From Devosia ginsengisoli (lineage in GTDB: Bacteria; Pseudomonadota; Alphaproteobacteria; Rhizobiales; Devosiaceae): a stretch of DNA of 64,000 bases. The translations under genes were made by a program, and so were the position numbers. The notes beneath the pieces were generated by a model. It made no database searches, was not told the origin of the DNA, and saw only the letters and a program-made list of their open reading frames with translations. Below are positions 1 to 9,065 of this stretch, in pieces (position 1 is the first letter of the stretch; the number at the start of each line of letters is the position of its first letter). The stretch is from positions 248,001 through 312,000 of the forward strand of contig NZ_JANQAJ010000009.1 of NCBI RefSeq assembly GCF_024707105.1, read 5' to 3'.

Positions 1-1
1 C

Positions 2-451
2 GCCATCGGCAAGGGCCGCATCGTGAGGCAGGGCGCCACTATCGCCATCCTCAGCTACGGCACGCGCCTGGGCGAAGTCCTCGCCGCCGCCGACAAGCTG
101 GCCGCCCTGGGCCTCAACCCTACCGTGGCAGATGCCCGTTTCCTCAAGCCCCTCGACGAGGAATTGATCGCCAAACTGGCCGCTACGCATGACGTACTGC
201 TGACCACCGAAGAGAGCTCCATCGGCGGCTTCGGCAGCCATGTCGCCACTTTCCTCGCCAGCAACGGACTGCTGGACGGCAAGCTGCGCTTCCGCCCGCT
301 GATGATCCCCGATCGTTTCGTCGAACATGCCAGCCAGGCCGACATGTATGCCGATGCCGGCCTCGACCGGTCAGGCATCGTCGCCACCGCCCTCACCACG
401 CTGGGTTACGACGAGGCGGCCATGGCCAAGGCCCTGAGCGCGATCAGCTAG
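2..451 (+). CDS. dxs: 1-deoxy-D-xylulose-5-phosphate synthase, C-terminal part
   Basis: This is the last ~149 codons of DXS, the thiamine-diphosphate enzyme that condenses pyruvate and glyceraldehyde-3-phosphate in the non-mevalonate isoprenoid pathway. The frame is open from the window edge, so the start lies outside. The visible part is the C-terminal transketolase domain, with the family-typical stretches GTRLGEVLAAA, VADARFLKPLD, EESSIGGFGSHV and YADAGLD. The thiamine-binding and pyrimidine-binding domains are upstream of the window. Its stop codon overlaps by four bases the end of the convergent small membrane protein gene. The GTG at 23 is internal, not a start. Confidence 0.93.
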   Translation, partial: AIGKGRIVRQGATIAILSYGTRLGEVLAAADKLAALGLNPTVADARFLKPLDEELIAKLAATHDVLLTTEESSIGGFGSHVATFLASNGLLDGKLRFRPLMIPDRFVEHASQADMYADAGLDRSGIVATALTTLGYDEAAMAKALSAIS

Positions 452-798
452 GGCTGTTCGCCCGCTGGAGCATCGGCCGCCCGTGCTTTCCGGGCCGCGA
501 AATGCATGATCGCACCGATCGGTGCGAACAGCACGGCCAACGCCCAGACCACGAAATAGAAGACCGCCAGCGCCAGCCAGACGATCACCCCATAGATTTC
601 CACTGGCGACCACATGGCCACCGAATGGACCACCAGGTCTGCGGGCAGGCGCGCCAGGGGAAACACCATCGTCGCCAGCGCCAGATAGGCCAGCAGCGGC
701 ACCTTGATCGCCCAGTGCCATTCCCAGGCAAGCCATGCAGCGCCGGCCAGGAAAGCGATGCCGATAAGGTATGATACGGCAAGATATGTCTTCGACAT
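448..798 (-). CDS. Small integral membrane protein of unknown function
   Basis: 116 residues with at least three hydrophobic segments (about residues 5-27, 32-50 and 66-95) and a short basic, Ala/Pro-rich tail. I recognise no named family and no catalytic motif. A GGAG about 10 bases before the ATG supports the start. It lies seven bases after the Lrp-type regulator gene on the same strand, so the two are probably cotranscribed. That pairing hints at an envelope or transport role connected with amino acids, but nothing in the protein proves it. Confidence 0.7.
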   Translation of the reverse strand: MSKTYLAVSYLIGIAFLAGAAWLAWEWHWAIKVPLLAYLALATMVFPLARLPADLVVHSVAMWSPVEIYGVIVWLALAVFYFVVWALAVLFAPIGAIMHFAARKARAADAPAGEQP

Positions 799-805
799 CG
801 GCTCG

Positions 806-1270
806 CTACTCCACGTAATGCGTCGGCACGCCCGTCGCCAACTTCACCGTCTCCATCGAGATATAGGCCGACATGTCGAACAGCTCGACCCGCCTGACAA
901 GCTGGCGATAGATCACGTCATAATGCTCCACATTGGGCAGCACGAGCTTGAGGATATAGTCGAAATTGCCGGTCAGCCGGTGCACCTCGACGATTTCAGG
1001 AATGGTGCTTACCGCAGCGTGGAACTCGTCCAGCCACCCCGCCTCATGCTTGCCTGTCCGCACGATGACGAAAACCGTCGTCGGCAGCCCCACCTTCCTG
1101 CGGTCCAGCACCGCCACGCTGCGAGCGATATAGCCCTCCTCGCGCAGCCGCGCGATCCGCCGCGAACAGGCCGATGCCGATAGCGCCACCGCATCGGCGA
1201 CATCGTTCACCGCCATCTCGGCATTGGCCTGCATCAGGTCGAGGATTTTGCGGTCGCGCTCGTCAAGCAT
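806..1270 (-). CDS. Lrp/AsnC family transcriptional regulator
   Basis: 154 residues. The N-terminal winged helix (about residues 3-60, [18 protein letters not shown] and the [12 protein letters not shown] recognition helix) is followed by the RAM/AsnC ligand domain (about 65-145) with the usual [15 protein letters not shown] stretch. Such proteins bind DNA as dimers or octamers and sense amino acids. The gene is divergent from the Asp/Glu racemase gene, which is therefore a likely target along with itself. The downstream membrane protein is probably in the same unit. The effector cannot be told from sequence. Confidence 0.93.
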   Translation of the reverse strand: MLDERDRKILDLMQANAEMAVNDVADAVALSASACSRRIARLREEGYIARSVAVLDRRKVGLPTTVFVIVRTGKHEAGWLDEFHAAVSTIPEIVEVHRLTGNFDYILKLVLPNVEHYDVIYRQLVRRVELFDMSAYISMETVKLATGVPTHYVE

Positions 1271-1283
1271 GAGTTATTTCTGC

Positions 1284-1298
1284 ATGATTTTTTATCAT
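1284..1298. promoter_or_regulatory. Inverted repeat between the Lrp-type regulator and racemase genes
   Basis: ATGAT and ATCAT flank a run of five T, 14 bases upstream of the Lrp-type start codon. An AT-rich symmetric site with a T-run centre suits an Lrp-family autoregulatory site. Assignment rests only on symmetry and position. Confidence 0.35.
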
Positions 1299-1429
1299 CG
1301 CGCAATCCAGACGCATGGCTAACCAAAACTGCGCCGCCGAATTGCAGCCAGAAACCACACGAAACACAATTTCGCACGCCGCTTGCATACGACTTGCAGC
1401 ACACTGGTCTTCAGCACAGGAGAATCTTG

Positions 1430-2140
1430 ATGAAGACCATCGGCCTGATCGGCGGCATGAGCTGGGAATCCACCGCCACCTATTATCGCCTCATCAACGA
1501 GGCAGTGCGCCGCCAGCGCGGCGGTCTCCATTCCGCCGAAATTGCCATGCGCTCGCTCGATTTCGTCAATGTCGTCGAATTGCAGAAGGCCGGCCGCTGG
1601 GACGATGCAGGAAAGCTGCTCGGCGAAGCCGGCGCCGGCCTGGCCCGTTCAGGCGCCGCCTGCGTGCTCATCTGCACCAATACCATGCATCTGGTTGCCG
1701 ATCCCGTCGCCGCCATGAGCGGCGTGCCCCTCATCGACATCATCGATGAAACCGCCCGCGCCCTGCGCGCCGATGGTCGCCGCAAGCCCTTGCTGCTCGC
1801 CACCCGCTACACCATGGAGCACGGCTTCTATACCGAGCGCATGGCCCGCCACGGGCTGGACGTCGTCACCCCCCAAAACGAGGATCGCGGCGTGGTGCAT
1901 GACGTCATCTTCAACGAACTCTGCCAGGGCCAGGTCCGCGACGCCTCCCGTGCCCGCTACCTCGCCATCATTGAGGCGGCCCGCAGCCAGGGCATCGACT
2001 CGGTCATCCTCGGCTGCACCGAAATCTCGCTGCTGGTCGATCCCGACACCCTGCCTTTGCCGGGCTACGATTCCACGGCCATCCATGCCGATGCCGCCGT
2101 CCGTTTCGCCCTCAGCGACGACATGGAGCGCGCCGCCTGA
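1430..2140 (+). CDS. Aspartate/glutamate racemase family protein
   Basis: 236 residues from ATG 1430, which has AGGAG about 8 bases upstream; the in-frame ATG at 1394 lacks a ribosome site. The protein begins MKTIGLIGGMSWESTATYY, the signature of the YgeA-like branch of the Asp/Glu/hydantoin racemase superfamily. The two catalytic thiols are present, in CTNTMH (near residue 83) and GCTEIS (near 195), so it should be an active cofactor-independent racemase. The substrate (Asp, Glu or another amino acid) is open. It is divergent from an Lrp-type regulator, consistent with amino-acid control. The next gene starts one base after its stop. Confidence 0.9.
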   Translation: MKTIGLIGGMSWESTATYYRLINEAVRRQRGGLHSAEIAMRSLDFVNVVELQKAGRWDDAGKLLGEAGAGLARSGAACVLICTNTMHLVADPVAAMSGVPLIDIIDETARALRADGRRKPLLLATRYTMEHGFYTERMARHGLDVVTPQNEDRGVVHDVIFNELCQGQVRDASRARYLAIIEAARSQGIDSVILGCTEISLLVDPDTLPLPGYDSTAIHADAAVRFALSDDMERAA

Positions 2141-2141
2141 A

Positions 2142-2912
2142 ATGTGCCGCTTCCTGGCCTATGTCGGCGAACCGGTCTTTCTCGATACGCTGCTGATCGA
2201 GCCCGCCTCCTCGCTGGTCAGCCAGTCCCTCGCCGCCCGCGAGGCCAAGACCCTGGTCAATGGCGATGGCTGTGGTGTCGGCTGGTATGGCGCCCGCGCC
2301 GAGCCGGGCGTCTATCGCGGCACTCTGCCGGCCTGGTCCGATGCCAATCTGGCCTCGCTCTCCCATCAGGTCGAGGCGCCCATGTTTCTCGCCCATGTGC
2401 GCTCGGCCACCTCGGGCGAAGTGTCCATGGCCAATTGCCATCCCTTCGCCGTCGGCCGGCACCTCTTCATGCATAATGGCCAGATCGGCGGCTATGAGCG
2501 CATCCGCCGCTCCGTCGAAGCCATGATCCCCGACGATCTCTATGCCCGCCGCCGCGGCAATGGCGACAGCGAAGCCCTCTTCCTCGCCGCCCTCGGCCAC
2601 GGTCTCGACGCCGACCCGGTCACGGCCCTCGCCCGCACGCTGGCCGTCTGCACCCGCATGATGCACGCCAATGCGATTCCCCTGCCCTTGCGCTTCACTA
2701 CCATCCTGGCCGACGGCGACAGCCTCATCGCCATCCGCTGGGCCAGCGACGACCACCCGCCCTCGCTTTATTGGCGGCAGCTCGATACCGGCATCGCCAT
2801 CGCCTCCGAACCCTTCGGCGACACCAGCGATACCTGGCACCCGGTCCCACCAGGCAGCGTCATGACCGCCGCCCACGGCGATGTGTCGTTCAACGATTTC
2901 GTGGTGGCCTGA
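2142..2912 (+). CDS. Class II glutamine amidotransferase (YafJ/EgtC-like)
   Basis: 256 residues. It begins MCRFLAYVG; Cys2 becomes the N-terminal nucleophile after Met removal. Typical Ntn-fold blocks follow: NGDGCGVGWYG near 42-52, LAHVRSATSG near 83-92, NCHPF near 97-101 and the FMHNGQIGG oxyanion-hole block near 108-116. It is a stand-alone glutaminase domain of the YafJ/EgtC type, so it releases ammonia from a glutamine-like or gamma-glutamyl substrate. No ergothioneine genes are nearby, so EgtC is not favoured. It starts directly after the racemase stop and is probably translationally coupled. Confidence 0.88.
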   Translation: MCRFLAYVGEPVFLDTLLIEPASSLVSQSLAAREAKTLVNGDGCGVGWYGARAEPGVYRGTLPAWSDANLASLSHQVEAPMFLAHVRSATSGEVSMANCHPFAVGRHLFMHNGQIGGYERIRRSVEAMIPDDLYARRRGNGDSEALFLAALGHGLDADPVTALARTLAVCTRMMHANAIPLPLRFTTILADGDSLIAIRWASDDHPPSLYWRQLDTGIAIASEPFGDTSDTWHPVPPGSVMTAAHGDVSFNDFVVA

Positions 2913-2997
2913 CCGCCGATATCCCGGCCGATGCCGTCGACGCAAAAAGCCGACCGCTAGCGCTGCAGCAGTCTGCAACGTTCAGGCCTATCGCCCA

Positions 2998-4002
2998 CTA
3001 ACCGCGACCGTGCTCACGGCCATCTGCCACAATCTGTCCGACCGACGGCGCACGCCCTTCCAGCAGATCGTGGATGCAGCGGGCAGCAATGAGATTGGTG
3101 CGAACCAGAGCCTCGCGGCTGCTACCCGCAATATGAGGCGTCGCCACCACATGCGGATGGCGTACCAGCGCCAGGGTCCGTGGATCGCTACCCGCCTCGC
3201 CGGCAAAGACATCGAGCCCGGCACCCCAGAGCTGGCCCGCATCCAGCGCCTCAAGCAGGGCCTGCTCGTCAATCAGGGCACCCCGGGCGGTATTCACCAG
3301 AATGGCGGTGGGTTTCATCATTGCCAGTTGCGCTGTGCCGATCAGATTGCGGGTGGCCACACCGACCGGCACATGCAGGCTGATGAAATCGGACTGGGCC
3401 AGCAACGCGTCCAGCCCGACCGCCTCAACCCCGAACTGGCGCGCCGTATCGGCGTCGAGGAGCGGGTCATGGACCAGGATACGCGCATCAAAGCCGGCCA
3501 GGCGATGCGCGACCAGTCGCCCGATGCGGCCAAAACCGATCAGGCCGATGGTTTTGCCGTTGAGTTCCAGGCCGGGAACGGCGCGCCAGTCCCCCTCCCT
3601 CATGCGGGCCTGATACTGCGGGCTACGTATGCCAACCGAGAGCATCAGCGCGATGGCGTGATCGGCCACCGCCGGTTCGTTCCCGCCGGGCGCGATGGTG
3701 ACCACCTTGCCCAGTTCCTTGGCTGCAGCAATATCGACTAGGTCATAGCCGACACCGCGACGGGCAATGATCTTGAGACGCGGCGACCGGGCCAAGACCT
3801 CCCGCGTAACCCGTGCTGCACCGACGATCCAGGCGTCGGTTTCCGTCAGGATGGGACCCAGCTCATCCGGCCCCAGATGGCCATCGGCCTGTTCGGGCTG
3901 CAGCCCTGCCCGCTCCACAATACAGTCATTCGCCTCCAGCCACGCGACGGCCTCGTCATCGAAGAACCGCGTCGTGACCAGCACACGCCATTTGGCGGCC
4001 AT
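2998..4002 (-). CDS. D-2-hydroxyacid dehydrogenase (phosphoglycerate-dehydrogenase-like)
   Basis: 334 residues. ATG 4002 has an AGAAGG ribosome site; a longer frame to 4077 lacks one and would run into the RraA gene. It belongs to the NAD-dependent D-isomer-specific 2-hydroxyacid dehydrogenases. GFGRIG (156-161) is the nucleotide loop. The catalytic Arg lies in NTARGALID, the Glu in the DVFAGE region and the His in TPHIAGS. There is no ACT domain, so it is not a full-length serine-pathway SerA. It is the last gene of the unit that begins with the Tat-type solute-binding protein, 13 bases after the RraA gene. A role in reducing or oxidising a 2-oxo/2-hydroxy acid from that pathway is inferred. 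Confidence 0.88.
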   Translation of the reverse strand: MAAKWRVLVTTRFFDDEAVAWLEANDCIVERAGLQPEQADGHLGPDELGPILTETDAWIVGAARVTREVLARSPRLKIIARRGVGYDLVDIAAAKELGKVVTIAPGGNEPAVADHAIALMLSVGIRSPQYQARMREGDWRAVPGLELNGKTIGLIGFGRIGRLVAHRLAGFDARILVHDPLLDADTARQFGVEAVGLDALLAQSDFISLHVPVGVATRNLIGTAQLAMMKPTAILVNTARGALIDEQALLEALDAGQLWGAGLDVFAGEAGSDPRTLALVRHPHVVATPHIAGSSREALVRTNLIAARCIHDLLEGRAPSVGQIVADGREHGRG

Positions 4003-4015
4003 GGCAGTTTCCCTT

Positions 4016-4687
4016 CTATGCGATGAAACCACGCGAACGCAGGGTGGCATCCACCCAACTGCGGTCGAAGCGGTCATCGGCTATGGCCTTGAAGATATCG
4101 CGCTCCATGGCGTTATGGCGCCGCGCCGCTACGAGCACCGCCTCGGCGAGCACAGGTGGAATGGCCACTACCCCATCGGCATCGCCAACGACGATGCTGC
4201 CCGGTTCGACCACCGTCTGCCCAATCGCCACCGGCACATTGATCTCGCCGGGACCGTCCTTGTAGGGGCCACGATGGCTGACCCCGCCGGCAAATACCGG
4301 CAGGTTGCCTGCTTGCACGGCCTCGAGATCGCGGATCGCCCCGTCGATCACGAACCCCGCCACACCCCGGCTTGCGGCGTAACGCAGCATGATTTCGCCG
4401 ATGATCGCGTTGGTGAGGTCGCCCCCCGCCTCGACGACGATCACATCGCCTTTCCGCGCCATGTCCAGGGCCTTGTGGACCAGCAGATTGTCACCCGGCC
4501 GTGTACGGACGGTGAGCGCCGTGCCGCACATCACGGTGCCGTCATGGAAGGGCCGTAGCGCTGCCCCGGCGGCAAACAGCCGGTTCATGTTGTCGCTGAT
4601 ATTGGCCACCGGAATTTGCCGGAAGCCCTCGATCAGCTCTGCCGGCGCTGGCGGCAAGGACGGCAGAATGCGCAATGGTATGGTCAT
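4016..4687 (-). CDS. RraA-like family protein (HMG/CHA aldolase fold)
   Basis: 223 residues of the RraA/MenG-like superfamily, whose members include 4-hydroxy-4-methyl-2-oxoglutarate aldolase, oxaloacetate decarboxylase and RNase E regulators. Supporting stretches are GTALTVRTRPGDN (55-67), DVIVVEAGGD (80-89), GFVIDGAIRD (with the Arg-Asp pair used by the aldolases) and GDADGVVAIP. In a catabolic cluster with a hydroxyacid dehydrogenase and an aminotransferase, an aldolase or decarboxylase role is more likely than RNase regulation. It starts three bases after the aminotransferase stop. Confidence 0.87.
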   Translation of the reverse strand: MTIPLRILPSLPPAPAELIEGFRQIPVANISDNMNRLFAAGAALRPFHDGTVMCGTALTVRTRPGDNLLVHKALDMARKGDVIVVEAGGDLTNAIIGEIMLRYAASRGVAGFVIDGAIRDLEAVQAGNLPVFAGGVSHRGPYKDGPGEINVPVAIGQTVVEPGSIVVGDADGVVAIPPVLAEAVLVAARRHNAMERDIFKAIADDRFDRSWVDATLRSRGFIA

Positions 4688-4690
4688 GGA

Positions 4691-6068
4691 TCAGTCCTTG
4701 ATTGCGGCCGTCGTTTCCAGCTCGTCGAGCGCGACGACAAACTTGTCAACCACCTGATCAACCTCGCTTTCGATGATGATGAGCGGTGGCGACATGACGA
4801 TGGTATCGTTGGGGCAGGCACGGACAATCAGACCCTGCTTCTGGCAGAGATTGACCATGGTGGGGCCGACCTTGCGCGCCGGTGCGAAATTGCCGTGGCT
4901 GGCCTTGTCAGCGACAATCTCAAAACCGGCCAACAAGCCCGCACCACGAACCTGCCCGACGAGCCGGTGGCTCCCGACCCGGGCATTGAGTTGCTCGAAC
5001 AGGTGCGCACCAACCGTGCGCACATGGGAGATGATGTCCATTTCGTCGTAGATGCGCAGCGTTTCCAGCGCCACCGCAACCGGTACCGGGTGACCGGAAT
5101 AGGTGAAGCCATGTCCCAGAACGCCGATCCGGTGCGCCTCGGCGGCGATGCCGTCGACAACGGTCTGCGAGATCATCAAGGCGCTGAGCGGCAGATAGCC
5201 CGAAGTCAGCGCCTTGGCGCAGGTCAGCAAATCCGGCTGGATGCCCATGGTAGTCGAGCCCCAGACATTGCCCGTGCGACCAAAGCCACAGATCACCTCG
5301 TCGGCCACCACCAGCACGTCATACTTGCGCAGCACGGCCTGGATTTTTTCGTAATAGCTGCGCGGCGGCACGATCAGCCCGCCACCACCGAAAATGGGCT
5401 CCATGAACATGGCCGCAACCGTGTCGGGTCCCTGCTGCAGGATCAGTTCTTCCAGCTCGGCGGCACAGCGCGAGGCATAGTCTTCCTCGCTTTCCCCCTA
5501 GGCCGTTGTGATAAAAATCGGGGGTCTGCACATGCAAAAAACGATCATTCAACGGCACGTCAAACGAGGTGTGGTTTACCACTTGCCCGGTCACTGATGT
5601 GGTTGCCAGGGTGATGCCGTGATAGCCGCGAAGCCGGCCGATGATCTTCTTCTTTTCCGGTTTGCCACGACCGTTGTTGTAGTACCAGATCAGCTTGATT
5701 GCCGTGTCATTCGCCTCCGAACCGGAATTGGCGAAGAACACCTTGCTCATCGGCACCGGCGCCATTGCCAGCAGCTTCTCGGCCAGCTCGATCATCGGCA
5801 CATGCGCCTTGCCGGTGAACCCGTGATAATACGGCAGGGACACCATCTGATCATGGGCAGCGCGGGCCAGCCGTTCGTTGTTGAAACCCAGCGAGGCGCA
5901 CCACAGACCGGCCATCGCGTCGATATAGCTGCGCCCTTCGCTATCCCACACCCGAATGCCCTCGCCACGCTCCATGACGAGTGGATCCACCTCGGTCAGC
6001 GGATCGGAATAGGGGAGCAGAACAGCGGCCTTGGCGCGGCTGGCAAGTGAGTTCAAAGTGCTGGACAT
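4691..6068 (-). pseudogene. Class III (omega) PLP aminotransferase, single frameshift
   Basis: The reading frame from ATG 6068 (about 190 codons: SGSEANDTAIKL PLP-phosphate site, RGYHGIT) and the frame ending at 4691 (about 269 codons: MFMEPIFGGGG, VVADEVICGFGRTG, the PLP-lysine block TCAKALTSGY) are two halves of one ~459-residue enzyme. They join at a run of five C at 5494-5498. Removing one base restores a continuous frame (G-L-G-E-S-E-E-D); as written, the second frame has a stop at 5498-5500. No other damage is visible and all key residues remain. The intact enzyme would move an amino group from an omega-amino acid or amine to pyruvate or another oxo acid. Confidence 0.9.
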
Positions 6069-6148
6069 CAGGAGTCTCCGAGACAAGCGATCCCGTTCCC
6101 GCGGGGCGGGGCTGCAAGGATCGGCGATATTGGTGGATTGGCCGGCGG

Positions 6149-6568
6149 CTACCAGGAGCCGGTATTTGGCTGCGATGCCCAGGGCTCCTGGGGCGCAAGA
6201 CGCTCGCCGCGCTGTAGCAGCTCGATCGAGATGCCATCGGGTGAACGGACAAAGGCCATGTAGCCGTCGCGCGGCGGCCGGTTGATGGTGTAGCCCATTT
6301 CCGTCAGGTGCTGGCAGATGGCGTAGACATCATCGACCCAGAACGCCAAATGACCGAAATTGCGCCCACCCGGATAGTCCTGCGGGTCCCAGTTATAGGT
6401 CAGCTCGATCTGGGCGGAGGTATCGCCCGGCGTATTGACGAAAATATTGGTGTAGCGCCCCGCCTCAACCTCCTGGCGACGTGTCTCGACCAGACCGAGG
6501 CCCTCACAGAAAAATCGCAGGCTGTCCTCGACATTTGAGATGCGCAGCATGGCGTGCCAGTACTTCAT
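6149..6568 (-). CDS. VOC family protein (glyoxalase I-like)
   Basis: 139 residues from ATG 6568; the longer frame to 6739 has no support. It resembles lactoylglutathione lyase: MKYWHAMLRISNVEDSLRFF at the N-terminus, the metal-ligand Glu in QIELTYNWD, the GHLAFWVDDV strand and a final SPDGISIELLQRGE. Vicinal-oxygen-chelate enzymes use a divalent metal to act on hemithioacetals, catechols or 2-oxo acids. It sits between the solute-binding protein and the aminotransferase genes in one unit. A detoxifying role for a dicarbonyl by-product is possible but not shown. Confidence 0.88.
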   Translation of the reverse strand: MKYWHAMLRISNVEDSLRFFCEGLGLVETRRQEVEAGRYTNIFVNTPGDTSAQIELTYNWDPQDYPGGRNFGHLAFWVDDVYAICQHLTEMGYTINRPPRDGYMAFVRSPDGISIELLQRGERLAPQEPWASQPNTGSW

Positions 6569-6626
6569 GGCGTTTTCCTCAGCGTTATGGAAAGTGCCCG
6601 GACGCCTCTGGCCCAGGCACCGAAAT

Positions 6627-8237
6627 TTAAACCCGGCGGGCCTTGGCGAGCGACCAGTAGGCATAGCCCGAATGCAGGTCGTAACCGAGATCAACCCTTG
6701 GATTGCGCGCCAGGATGGCGGACAGGGTGACAATGCCAAGCATCGGCAAATCGGTAAGAACTCGACGCTCCGCCTCTTCGACCAGCGCCACCTGGGTTTC
6801 GAAATTTGCCTCCACCATGGCCTTGTCGATCAGGTCGTCGACCCCGGGGATGGCGACACCGTAATGCGCGTAGTTCACGCCGCCATCGCCCGTGGGCTTG
6901 ACGTCGGATGCCGACACCAGGTGGCTGACAAATGCGCGCGTCGGCACCGGCGGCAAGCTGGTGATATAGAGCGTCAGCGCGTTCATATCCTGGGCGTTCT
7001 GGGCATGCATGGTCGAGTGATCGATGATGCTCAGGTCGAGATGAATATTGGCGGCGCGGAGCTGCTCCTGAATCATCAGCATGATGGCGGCGTAATCTTC
7101 GCGCTGGCTGGTGTAACAGGGGATGGTGACGCCGTCAGGGAAGCCCGCCTCGGCAACCAGCGCCCTGGCCCGCTCCGGATCGTAGTCGTAACGCAGCTCC
7201 TCGGGCAGGGTTTCGCGGTGCACGGCGCCCGGGAAGGGTGGTGCGGTGATCCCCACCATCGGTGTGGCAATGCCCTGATAGGCCGCGGCGATCTGCTCGT
7301 TATTGATCGCGTAGCGGAACGCCTGGCGAATGCGCAGATCGTCAAGTGGTTTGCGCGTCAGATTGAGGAACAGGAAGACCGAAGCCCCCGGCTCGGTGGT
7401 ATCGAACACGGTATTCGGGTCGCGCTGCAGCATAGTGTCGACCCAACCCGGCGCCCGCACGCCTTCCATCATATCGACCTGGCCGGAAGCGAAGGCCAGC
7501 GTCCGCGCCGTGGTATCGGCAACATAGGTGATGTGCAGACGCTCGGTGGCCGGCTTCTCGCCGAAATAGTCGGGATTGGCGACCAGCACGACGCCGTCGG
7601 TGTCGCTGACGCTTTCGAGCTGATACGGACCTGTGCCGATCGGATCGAAATTATACGCCTCGCCCTTCTCCTCATAGGCCTTGCGCGACAGGATGACGCC
7701 AGTGGTCTTGGAAATAATGGCATTGAACAGCGGGTCCGGCTGCTTGAGCGTGAATACCACCGTGTACGGATCGGGCGCTTCGACGCTGTCGATGACCGCA
7801 AACAAAACCTTGTCCGGCACGATGATTTCCGGGTCGAGAATCCGCCCGAAGGTGAACAGCACGTCTTCGGCGGTCAGCTCGCCATAACCCTTGTGGAACT
7901 GCACCCCGTGACGCAGCCGATAGGTCCAGGTCATGGCGTCGGCCGAAGTGTCGTAGCTCTCGGCCAATAGCGGCAGGAAGTCGTCTGGCGTCAGCCCGAA
8001 AGCACCATCTGCGGGACCAACCAGCGACGAATACAGATGATAGATCGCCCATGTATCTCCCGTCGTGCTGGCTGAACGATACGGATCGAGCGTGACCGGC
8101 GCTCGCGCGGCAGTGGCCAGAACAATCCTCCCGCTGTCCTGAGCCAGCACCTTGTAGGGTGCCAGGCCGAAGCTGGCGGCCAGCCCTGCCGCTGACGACA
8201 TCAGCAGAAATTCGCGACGTGAAGTACCCATAGTCAT
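6627..8237 (-). CDS. ABC transporter solute-binding protein, family 5, Tat-exported
   Basis: 536 residues if started at ATG 8237; ATG 8231 is an alternative, and an AGGAAGG-rich stretch serves either. The N-terminus TSRREFLLMSSAAG is a twin-arginine signal, with a likely cut after VLAQ. The body matches the DppA/OppA class: TLDPYRS at the mature N-terminus, YRLRHGVQFHKG, FDPIGTGPYQL and DLRIRQAFRYAINNEQ. It heads a unit with VOC, aminotransferase, RraA-like and hydroxyacid dehydrogenase genes and has no permease next to it. The DppBCDF-type genes at 14.9-18.7 kb lack a binding protein and share its operator, so they are its probable partners. Confidence 0.93.
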   Translation of the reverse strand: MTMGTSRREFLLMSSAAGLAASFGLAPYKVLAQDSGRIVLATAARAPVTLDPYRSASTTGDTWAIYHLYSSLVGPADGAFGLTPDDFLPLLAESYDTSADAMTWTYRLRHGVQFHKGYGELTAEDVLFTFGRILDPEIIVPDKVLFAVIDSVEAPDPYTVVFTLKQPDPLFNAIISKTTGVILSRKAYEEKGEAYNFDPIGTGPYQLESVSDTDGVVLVANPDYFGEKPATERLHITYVADTTARTLAFASGQVDMMEGVRAPGWVDTMLQRDPNTVFDTTEPGASVFLFLNLTRKPLDDLRIRQAFRYAINNEQIAAAYQGIATPMVGITAPPFPGAVHRETLPEELRYDYDPERARALVAEAGFPDGVTIPCYTSQREDYAAIMLMIQEQLRAANIHLDLSIIDHSTMHAQNAQDMNALTLYITSLPPVPTRAFVSHLVSASDVKPTGDGGVNYAHYGVAIPGVDDLIDKAMVEANFETQVALVEEAERRVLTDLPMLGIVTLSAILARNPRVDLGYDLHSGYAYWSLAKARRV

Positions 8238-8639
8238 ACCTTCCTTCCTCTCCATGCAGCGCGCATGGCGCCGCCCCCTCTATCCCGGTGGACCGCTACG
8301 ATCCCAATCACAGGAAATCACATTTCAATGCGGCTGGCTAGTTAGTTTGTAAAAATTCCGAACTAAGTTAGATATCAGTCATTTTGGCATTATTATCTAA
8401 CTAATTCAGTAAGTTATGGCATAGCCAAAGCGAGCGGAAAACGCTCCAATCAAGAGCTTGCCACACCCTGCTTCACACCAGTGACGCGGTCGTCATTTGC
8501 CGACTGTCCGGCCCGGATCAAACCACAGCGCCGCGATAGCTGTCACATGAGTTTGTTCGATGCGGCATTAGAAAATCTCATTTGTCGGCATGGCCGCCAG
8601 CCCCGTACTCCCTATCGAAATCAGCACAGCGAGCGGCAA
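8238..8639. other. 402-bp divergent promoter region between solute-binding protein and RidA genes
   Basis: No convincing gene. It holds the 25-bp operator at 8342-8366 and, at about 8394-8415, a weaker stretch rich in the same TAACTAA/AAGTTA half-sites. An in-frame ATG at 8481 would extend RidA by 53 low-complexity residues; this is not supported. Confidence 0.6.
8342..8366. promoter_or_regulatory. Putative ROK-type operator, copy 1
   Basis: TTAGTT and AACTAA arms flank a 13-base AT-rich centre (TGTAAAAATTCCG). It matches 22 of 25 positions with copy 3 at 18775, and the preceding GCTGGCTAG is shared too. The left arm is doubled (TAGTTAGTT) and the right arm is followed by GTTAG. It lies 105 bases upstream of the solute-binding protein start and before RidA, so it could control both units. 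Assignment to the ROK regulator in this island is inferred. Confidence 0.7.
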
Positions 8640-9029
8640 ATGAAAAAGAAGATACAATTCGGACTTCCCGATTCAAAAGTTCCCTCCGATTGGGCCATCG
8701 AGGCAGACGGCATCCTGTATACCGTTCAATGGGCCTGCCTGCCCGACGGGACCTGCGCCAAGGGCGGCATAGCCGAGCAGACCAAGGTCACGCTGGACAA
8801 TCTGAAACGCGCGCTCGAGGCCGCCGGGGGAAGCATCGACGATGTCGTGCAAATTCAGGTGTATCTGACCGATGCCAGCAATTTCAAAGCCATGAACGAG
8901 GTATATGCTGGCTACTTCAAGAGCCCCTACCCCAACAGAGCCTCACTGGTTGCGGGCAATCTGATTCCAGGCGGCCTCATCGAGATCGTCGCCCAGGCCC
9001 ATATCGGCATCAGCAGCCCGATTGACTGA
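8640..9029 (+). CDS. RidA family protein (enamine/imine deaminase)
   Basis: 129 residues from ATG 8640. RidA proteins hydrolyse reactive 2-aminoacrylate and other imines to 2-oxo acids plus ammonia. The conserved substrate-binding Arg is at position 100 (SPYPNRASLVAG), followed by the usual LIEIVAQA strand. A RidA paired with a flavin amine oxidoreductase is a common catabolic arrangement: the oxidase makes an imine and RidA hydrolyses it. The DadA-like gene starts 36 bases downstream, which fits. Operator copy 1 lies upstream. Confidence 0.93.
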   Translation: MKKKIQFGLPDSKVPSDWAIEADGILYTVQWACLPDGTCAKGGIAEQTKVTLDNLKRALEAAGGSIDDVVQIQVYLTDASNFKAMNEVYAGYFKSPYPNRASLVAGNLIPGGLIEIVAQAHIGISSPID

Positions 9030-9065
9030 GGCAGTTGCGGCTTCACCTCCGCAAGGATGACAGAC

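Noticed and set aside
8481..8639. N-terminal extension of RidA by 53 codons
   Set aside because: The added residues have no similarity to RidA, and ATG 8640 gives the standard family length.
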